Of a DNA stretch of 6,502 bases, positions 1-4,107 are shown piece after piece. The notes beneath the pieces were generated by a model that worked only from the letters and a program-made list of their open reading frames with translations, was not told the origin of the DNA and ran no database searches. Every line of letters starts with the position of its first letter. Within the stretch, counting starts at the first letter, position 1. Where the stretch lies: assembly GCA_031267005.1 (NCBI GenBank), contig JAIRZX010000720.1, positions 1 through 6,502 on the forward strand. The letters are read 5' to 3'. The translations under genes and the position numbers were made by a program. The stretch comes from Deltaproteobacteria bacterium. GTDB lineage: Bacteria > Desulfobacterota > Desulfarculia > Adiutricales > Adiutricaceae.

Positions 1-733
1 CCATGCCCTGGGCGTCGCCTCGGGAGGCGCGGGCGAGGAGGCCGCAAGCCTTGAGGCTTTGGGCGGCGGCGCGGAGGCGTTTGGGGAGTTGCGGGTCGCG
101 GGGGTCCGCCGGGGGCTCCCCGGCCCGGGCCCTGTCCTCGGAAAGGTGGCGGAGGGACAGGGCCTTCAGATCCCTGCCGTCCTTCGCGGCATGGCCCGCC
201 AGGGCGAGCGATGCCTTCAGGCACGAAAGGGCGAGCTCGGGGTCCGTCGGGGGGACGGCGCCCTCCCAGGGGCGGAGTCCCGAGAGGTCTATGCCGCCGT
301 TCCCGGGGCCGGCCTTCCCGGCTCCCCCTTCGCCCTTGTCCAGGGGCGAAGGGACCAGGCGGCGGAGGGCGGGGTAGCGCTTCAGCGTCCCCTTGCCGAG
401 CCCGGAGAGCATCAGGGGCAGGGCCCGGCGGCCTTTCACGGTGGCGGAGTAGGAGCCGGGGGCGGAGGCGCGGACGAACCCCTCCCTCTCGAGGAAGAAG
501 ACGGCCCAGAAGAGCCGGCCGCGGATTCCCAGGGAGTCGCCGCCCTTCTTGTCGGAGGAATAAGGGTCCTGGCCGGGGTCGGGGGCCGGGACGGGGCCGG
601 TTAGGGACAGGCTCGAGCCGGGCAGCGTGAAGCGCTGGACGATCCGCCCGAGGGTGTCCAGGGCCGTCGTCTTGTTCATGGATATCGCGGCCAGCGCGGG
701 CACGAGTATCTCTTGGAAGGGGGGCACGGACAT
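1..733 (-). CDS. Mrr_N-like winged-helix protein, C-terminus cut by window edge
   Basis: An open frame runs from an ATG at 733-731 off the left edge without a stop (244 codons seen) and has strong G/C bias at third positions. Residues 6-108 look like a winged-helix module of the Mrr N-terminal type. They start FQEILVPALAAI and contain the diagnostic second half, a helix with LEREGFVR (81-88) followed by a wing and strand GSYSATVKGRRAL (93-105). The segment LKRYPALRRL (117-126) resembles the L..FPxF stretch that often follows Mrr_N. A Gly-rich linker (132-150) leads to a second, partial module from about residue 164, with LKACGLLARASRG at 227-239. An in-frame stop at 806-808 limits upstream starts. 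The ATG at 733 places the module right at the N-terminus, as in the two paralogues downstream in this window. Shine-Dalgarno is poor (only CGAG nearby). A DNA-binding role is known for the family; the C-terminal part and the function of this protein are unknown. Confidence 0.85.
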   Translation of the reverse strand, partial: MSVPPFQEILVPALAAISMNKTTALDTLGRIVQRFTLPGSSLSLTGPVPAPDPGQDPYSSDKKGGDSLGIRGRLFWAVFFLEREGFVRASAPGSYSATVKGRRALPLMLSGLGKGTLKRYPALRRLVPSPLDKGEGGAGKAGPGNGGIDLSGLRPWEGAVPPTDPELALSCLKASLALAGHAAKDGRDLKALSLRHLSEDRARAGEPPADPRDPQLPKRLRAAAQSLKACGLLARASRGDAQGM

Positions 734-926
734 GTTCTCGGGGGGTGCCCCGGCCGCGGTCTGGCGTGGCCAGGGCGCGGGACGGACGGCGGGTTGTGGG
801 GCTGGTCAAGGTCCGCCTTCCCGCCGCGGTCTTTTCCGGAGCGCGGAACGCGTCCGGGTGGCGGAGGGCGGGGCGAGTCGAAAGCGGGGCGTGAGGGGGC
901 CGGGGATGCGCGGTGGCGAAAAGCGA

Positions 927-955
927 ATTATATGCCCAAGCCCCTCCGGGCGCAA
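927..955 (-). promoter_or_regulatory. Sigma-70-like promoter for the gene starting at 733
   Basis: On the minus strand TTGCGC (955-950) is followed after exactly 17 nt by a perfect TATAAT (932-927). The -35 box is weak (3 of 6) but the -10 is consensus, and it stands out in a region of very high G+C. Initiation would be expected near 920, giving a leader of about 187 nt before the ATG at 733. The -10 continues as TATAATTCGC, close to the TATAATTTGC of the promoter upstream of the paralogue at 3345, which supports shared control. Not experimentally shown. Confidence 0.55.
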
Positions 956-1037
956 ATTCCTGAAAGGTGCATTCTCAGGAATAATGGGTCGCACGGCTTT
1001 GCGGGGGGGAAGGGTTTGCTGGCCCCTTGCCGCCGGC

Positions 1038-1079
1038 GCGGGGGCCCGGGCGGGCCCCGCCGGGCCGCGCTTCGGCGCG
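1038..1079. repeat. Two adjacent GC-rich inverted repeats
   Basis: The first pairs GCGGGGGCCC (1038-1047) with GGGCCCCGC (1052-1060), a nearly perfect stem with one bulge and a 4-nt loop. The second pairs CGCGC (1066-1070) with GCGCG (1075-1079) around TTCG; read on the plus strand it is a C(UUCG)G tetraloop. No T-run follows on either strand, so a canonical intrinsic terminator is not supported. They lie just upstream of the 927-955 promoter and could be a factor-assisted end for transcripts coming from the right, or a REP-like element. Confidence 0.55.
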
Positions 1080-1156
1080 CCGGGCCCGTAGCCGCCCTTT
1101 CGAACGGAGGCTTCGGAGGCGCCGCCGTCTGTGGACGCCGTCTTTCGATGCTCAAC

Positions 1157-1345
1157 AGGATAAATTCTAGCGGAAATTAAATTAAATTGAAATACCCGTA
1201 AGGAATATCGATATGCGATCGGATTAATTGAATTAAAATTTTTAGGAAAAACTTTATCTGGTTTTGACGCAACTGAATTTTTAATAAAGCATGTGCAGGT
1301 GCCTTACGCGTACTTGCTGCAACAATAACTGATCTTAGCGAGCGC
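1157..1345. other. AT-rich island with palindromes
   Basis: About 190 bp rich in A+T lie abruptly within very GC-rich DNA. Visible structure includes AAATT three times in tandem (1174-1188), the 10-bp palindrome ATATCGATAT (1205-1214), and TTAATT-G-AATTAA (1224-1236), a 13-bp inverted repeat. No good promoter with correct spacing was found inside. Candidate roles are a regulatory or nucleoid-protein-bound region, a DNA-unwinding element, or a relic of transferred DNA. Confidence 0.65.
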
Positions 1346-1420
1346 CTGTGATATGCGGAAAGCGGCTCCCGCTCCCTGATAGCGTTCATGCTCAGCTGCC
1401 TGGCAGTGGGCGCCGCCTTC

Positions 1421-1540
1421 GGGCAGGTCGGCCATGCCTCGGGCAGGCGGGCCATGATTCGGGCAGGCGGGCCATGATTCGGGCAGACGGGCCATGCCTC
1501 GGGCAGGCGGGCCATGCCTCGGGCAGACGGGCCACCCAGC
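1421..1540. repeat. 20-bp direct tandem repeat, six units
   Basis: Six head-to-tail units of exactly 20 bp begin at 1421, 1441, 1461, 1481, 1501 and 1521. The consensus is GGGCAGGCGGGCCATGCCTC; the last unit diverges in its final bases (the match ends near 1534). Variation is confined to a few positions, GG/GA at 6-7 and CC/AT at 17-18. Because 20 is not a multiple of 3, reading frames change from unit to unit, so it is not a coding repeat. There are no spacers, so it is not a CRISPR. Regular 20-bp spacing places each copy about two helical turns apart, as for iterons or multimeric protein-binding sites. Confidence 0.9.
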
Positions 1541-1665
1541 CTGGCAAGCCGGTCAGGCAACGGCGTTCTGGGCGGGGCAAACTGGGTTCCCTTTGCCGCG
1601 GGTTGCCCTTTCGGCGCGGAATCATGCTGATGACGGCGAAGGTGTATCGCGTCCCTTCCCGGCTC

Positions 1666-1690
1666 CCCGCTTCCCGCTTCCCGCTTCCCG
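1666..1690. repeat. 7-bp tandem repeat CCCGCTT
   Basis: Three perfect copies of CCCGCTT (1666-1672, 1673-1679, 1680-1686) are followed by a partial CCCG. It is a short microsatellite in non-coding DNA, with no visible function. Confidence 0.8.
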
Positions 1691-1729
1691 GTGGCGCGAG
1701 GAGCGTTAGGGCATGTAAGCAGAAGCTGG

Positions 1730-1744
1730 CCCGCCTGGGGCGGG
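1730..1744. repeat. Small GC hairpin
   Basis: CCCGCC (1730-1735) pairs with GGCGGG (1739-1744) around a 3-nt loop. It lies about 250 bp beyond the stop codon of the 1996-3345 gene. No T-run follows, so a terminator role is unproven. Confidence 0.35.
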
Positions 1745-1995
1745 AGGCCGCGCGACCTTAGACGGCGGGCAGGCTAGGCGAGGAGGTGATGGCGGCAGGG
1801 CCGCTGCGGCAGCCGGGCTCAGGAATCCGCCGGTGGAAGGCGCTTGGGCCTTGGCCCTTAACGGCCGGCCGCGACAGGGACGCGGCGTCGGTAATGGCCG
1901 CTTTGCGCGTGGAGCCGCAGGGCCCGCCGAGAAGTCGCTGGCCCCGGAGAGGACGGGACATTAGCAACTGGATCGTACCGGCGGCACTCCGGCCC

Positions 1996-3345
1996 TCACG
2001 CCCACTCCCACAGGAGGTCCTCAGCGGCTACGGCCATGGCCTCTTCCAGAATGGCGTCTTCCAACAAGGCTTCTTCCAGCCTGGCATCTTCCGTCAAGCC
2101 TTCATCCAGCATGGCCTCTTCCGGCCTGGCATCCTCCGGCAAGCCTTCATCCAGCATGGCCGTACCCCGGTACATCTCGGCCTCCGCCCCTGCGGACGCG
2201 GCCCGCTCACCGGACGCGACGGCCTCCACCCCGGCGGACGCGGCCCGCGCACCGGACGCGACGGCCTCCACCCCTGCGGACGCGGCCCGCTCACCGGACG
2301 CGACGGCCTCCGCCCCTGCGGACGCGGCCCGCTCGGCCGGCGCGACGGCCTCCACCCCGGCGGACGCGGCCCTCTCCCCGGACGCGACGGCGCCTTCATA
2401 CTTTTTTTCTTCCTCAGCCTCCCTCCGGGCGCGCTTATCCGCGTCCTTCAACCCGCTGCCGCCACCGCCACCGGTCTCGGCCCCGCCGGGTTTTCCGCCC
2501 GCCACAGGCGCCCCGCCGGAGGCGGCGCCAGCCCCGCCAGGCATCCCGCCGCCCTCCAGCCAGGCGTACTCTTCCCGCATGGCCGCTTCGGCTCGGAGCG
2601 CGACATCGTCCCGCATGGCTTCCGCCTCCGAGGCGAGCGCGTCGACCCTGTAGGCCTCATCCCTAGCCCTGGCGGCCTTCCTCGCGGCGGTCGCCCTGGC
2701 CCTGTTCGCGTACTCCCCCCGCGCGGCCTCGGCCGCCTTGGCGTGGGCTTCGGCCCTTAAGGCGTCTTCGCCCCGCAAGTGCGCCGCAGGGAGCCCGGAG
2801 GCGGAATTACGGTTGGGAAGGAGCGTCCGGCGGGAAGCCCCTCGCGCCGCGTACGGCCCCGGTCGCGAGGGAGGCTCCGCCCAAAGCGGGGAGGGCTCCA
2901 GGACGGGGTTGAGGGCTTGCGGCCCCGCGTCCGTGCGGAGGGGCGCGGGGATTGCGGCTCTGGGATGCGGCGCGGGGCCGCGGCCGTCGTCGGCGGCTCC
3001 CTTGCGGGGCAAGCCCATGAAGCCCGGAAACCTTTCGGCCAACTCCGGGCCCATGCGCGCGAGAGCCACGGGAAGGCTTTTAGAGCCCAGGGGGGCGATG
3101 GACCGGGCGCCGCTGGGGTTTAAGCTCAAGAGCCCGGACAACACGAGATCCTCGCAGGCGAAGTCGATCAGCCCCTGGAGGCCGGAAGCCCGGTACTCGA
3201 CCGGCTTTACGCGGGCTGGCAGCGGCTCCGCGTCGAGACCCATGAGTTCCAGGACCGGGACTTTCAGGGTTTCGGGGCGGACAGGCCCTTTGGCGGCCAG
3301 GGCCAGCACGGCTAGCAGCACGTGGGTCACGTTGATTTCTGGCAT
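1996..3345 (-). CDS. Single winged-helix (Mrr_N-like) protein with long repetitive acidic tail
   Basis: This 449-aa frame begins at ATG 3345-3343 and ends with TGA at 1998-1996. Residues about 5-95 form a divergent Mrr_N-like winged helix: NVTHVLLAVLALA at the start, a recognition-type helix ending LVLSGLLSL (67-75), then a wing and GSKSL. It is followed by LAERFPGFMGL (102-112), which matches the post-domain FPxF motif. A Pro-rich linker (115-190) leads to a highly charged Ala/Glu/Arg helical or coiled-coil stretch (192-262), a Gly-rich hinge (265-299), five 14-aa repeats (321-390) and a tail with 5-residue periodicity (396-437), ending LLWEWA. No nuclease motif, signal peptide or membrane segment is visible. 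Shine-Dalgarno is weak. Two tandem promoters lie 270-320 bp upstream. It may be a DNA-binding adaptor or regulator in the same family as its neighbours; the tail function is unknown. Confidence 0.85.
   Translation of the reverse strand: MPEINVTHVLLAVLALAAKGPVRPETLKVPVLELMGLDAEPLPARVKPVEYRASGLQGLIDFACEDLVLSGLLSLNPSGARSIAPLGSKSLPVALARMGPELAERFPGFMGLPRKGAADDGRGPAPHPRAAIPAPLRTDAGPQALNPVLEPSPLWAEPPSRPGPYAARGASRRTLLPNRNSASGLPAAHLRGEDALRAEAHAKAAEAARGEYANRARATAARKAARARDEAYRVDALASEAEAMRDDVALRAEAAMREEYAWLEGGGMPGGAGAASGGAPVAGGKPGGAETGGGGGSGLKDADKRARREAEEEKKYEGAVASGERAASAGVEAVAPAERAASAGAEAVASGERAASAGVEAVASGARAASAGVEAVASGERAASAGAEAEMYRGTAMLDEGLPEDARPEEAMLDEGLTEDARLEEALLEDAILEEAMAVAAEDLLWEWA
2035..2160 (-). 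repeat. 15-bp periodic repeat coding an A-x-L-x-x-like pentad tail
   Basis: Residues 396-437 of the protein read as successive pentads: AMLDE, GLPED, ARPEE, AMLDE, GLTED, ARLEE, ALLED, AILEE. There is a 15-residue higher-order unit (AMLDEGLPEDARPEE, then AMLDEGLTEDARLEE). The A-x-L-x-x pattern recalls pentapeptide repeats, but the positions normally held by N/D and small residues carry acidic ones. A simple amphipathic acidic helix is equally possible. Confidence 0.7.
2176..2385 (-). repeat. 42-bp in-frame tandem repeat (14 aa x 5)
   Basis: Five contiguous 42-bp units lie at 2344-2385, 2302-2343, 2260-2301, 2218-2259 and 2176-2217. They encode the consensus ASGERAASAGVEAV; unit 2 begins APAER, unit 4 has GAR, and the last ends AE. 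Nucleotide identity between units is high, consistent with recent expansion by slippage or recombination. The length in frame means copy number can change without breaking the gene. Confidence 0.92.
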
Positions 3346-3495
3346 GGAGGACTCGCTTGGAGGGCCGAGGGCCGGACTGGGCCTGCGGCCGGAAATAATT
3401 TTTGCGCGGCGAACGCCGGAGGCGGAAGGGCGGAGGAAAGGGGGGCGAGCGGCAAGATCCGAAGCGTGAATCTGGCGTGAAAGCAGACAGGGAAA

Positions 3496-3520
3496 GATAA
3501 TGGAAAAAAAAATCCCTATC
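3496..3520. repeat. A9 tract within a weak inverted repeat
   Basis: Nine consecutive A residues (3504-3512) are flanked by GATA..GGA on the left and TCC.TATC on the right, giving imperfect complementary arms. On the transcribed minus strand this is a T9 tract in the leader of the 3345 gene. No strong stem directly precedes it, so it is at best a weak attenuator-like site. The A-tract could bend DNA or vary in length by slippage. Confidence 0.45.
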
Positions 3521-3612
3521 AGCGCCGGGCCGCGAAAAGCGGTTCGGTCCTATGCCCCGACAGGCTGGCTGGCAAAGGGTTCTGGGGAGACTGGAATAGC
3601 TGGATATATTTA

Positions 3613-3641
3613 ATTTTAGCGCAACAATGAGTAATTTGCAA
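3613..3641 (-). promoter_or_regulatory. Downstream sigma-70-like promoter (P2) for the gene at 3345
   Basis: On the minus strand TTGCAA (3641-3636) is followed after 17 nt by TAAAAT (3618-3613), which gives 4 of 6 and 5 of 6 consensus matches with ideal spacing. The -35 lies immediately downstream of the P1 -10 box, so the two promoters are staggered by about 28 bp. Expected start is near 3606. Confidence 0.5.
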
Positions 3642-3668
3642 ATTATATTTGATTCGGTCCGCGTTCAA
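3642..3668 (-). promoter_or_regulatory. Upstream sigma-70-like promoter (P1) for the gene at 3345
   Basis: On the minus strand TTGAAC (3668-3663) precedes a perfect TATAAT (3647-3642) with a 15-nt spacer, or TTTGAA with 16. The -10 context TATAATTTGC resembles that of the promoter upstream of the paralogue at 733. Expected start is near 3635, giving a leader of about 290 nt. The surrounding 60 bp are AT-rich relative to everything around them. Confidence 0.55.
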
Positions 3669-3901
3669 AGGCATGGCCAGAAAGCGTTCGTCAGTCCGTC
3701 AGTCCCGGAGCCTGGTTTTCGAAAGGGACCGGAGGAAGCGCTCCGCACTTCGGAGGGTAAGCTCCTGACGCTCGCGGGCGGCGGCGTTCGCGGGGGCGGC
3801 CCGGGGCCTTGCGCCGCGGGAGGCGCCCGCCTCAACGCGGCGAGCGGCAACGCAAGACGGAGAGCCGCTCATGCGAAGCTTATCTGGGACACGTATCGGG
3901 G

Positions 3902-4038
3902 AAGCCTTCCGGGGGAAGTGTTCCGGGCAGGCGTTCCCGCGTAAGCCTCCCCGCGTAAGCCTTCCGGGGGAAGATGGCCGCAGAAAGCGTTCCGGCGAGC
4001 CTTCCGGGGGAAGCGGTCCGGGGGAAGCGGTCCGGGGG
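3902..4038. repeat. Imperfect 13-16 bp repeat array
   Basis: About ten variants of a module like AAGCCTTCCGGGGG occur in near-tandem. CCTTCCGGGGGAAG occurs identically at 3905-3918, 3960-3973 and 4000-4013; AAGCGGTCCGGGGG occurs twice at 4011-4024 and 4025-4038; CCCGCGTAAGCCT occurs twice, 14 bp apart, at 3936 and 3950. The core CTTCC-GGG-GGAAG is itself a small inverted repeat. Unit length varies between 13 and 16, so no single reading frame is kept and a coding role is unlikely. It begins about 70 bp beyond the stop codon of the Mrr-like gene. Confidence 0.8.
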
Positions 4039-4107
4039 AACGCCGCGGCGGCACGAAGGCTATCCCGTACGCCTCGTCCCGAAAAGGGCCTGCTTTCCCG
4101 GTCCGGC

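Larger units (their letters stand above)
734..1995. other. Long non-coding gap with repeats, AT-rich island and promoter
   Basis: This 1262-bp stretch lies between two minus-strand paralogues and I find no convincing gene in it. Open frames here are short, lack family resemblance, or are built from the 20-bp repeat. From right to left along the transcription direction it holds a small GC hairpin (1730-1744), a 7-bp triplet repeat (1666-1690), a 20-bp tandem array (1421-1540), an AT-rich island (about 1157-1345), two strong GC hairpins (1038-1079), a sigma-70-like promoter (927-955) and a C-rich leader (about 734-920). The gap is unusually long and structured for bacteria. Confidence 0.8.
3346..4107. 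other. 762-bp non-coding gap with promoters and repeats
   Basis: No convincing gene lies here. Frames open across it are low-complexity and built from the repeat array. In transcription order it holds the 13-16 bp repeat array (3902-4038), a GC-rich stretch (3670-3900) with nothing recognised, two minus-strand promoters (3613-3668), an A9 tract inside a weak inverted repeat (3496-3520), and a leader of about 270-290 nt before the ATG at 3345. Confidence 0.75.

Noticed and set aside
59..604. Plus-strand frame of about 181 codons
   Set aside because: It is antisense to the first winged-helix gene, whose frame has the module motif twice.
1131..1140. DnaA box (TGTGGACGC)
   Set aside because: Only six of nine positions match the consensus and it is single, so it is too weak to support an origin.
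1255..1285. Plus-strand promoter TTGACG in the AT-rich island
   Set aside because: The only -10-like sequence follows with a spacer of about 13-15 nt, and there is no credible plus-strand gene downstream.
1421..1540. CRISPR array
   Set aside because: The 20-bp units are directly contiguous with no unique spacers, and no cas gene is seen.
1177..1560. Minus-strand frame of about 127 codons in the gap
   Set aside because: Half of it is translation of the 20-bp non-coding repeat and the rest is the AT-rich island. No plausible start signal or family match.
1786..2760. Plus-strand frame of about 324 codons
   Set aside because: It lies opposite the winged-helix/repeat gene, its protein is a mirror of the 42-bp and 15-bp repeats, and it lacks any family resemblance. 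Long antisense frames are expected in DNA this GC-rich.
3504..3560. Intrinsic terminator on the minus strand ending in T9
   Set aside because: The only stem nearby (CCGC/GCGG) is short and separated by about 20 nt from the T-run; the bases directly before it do not form a stable hairpin.
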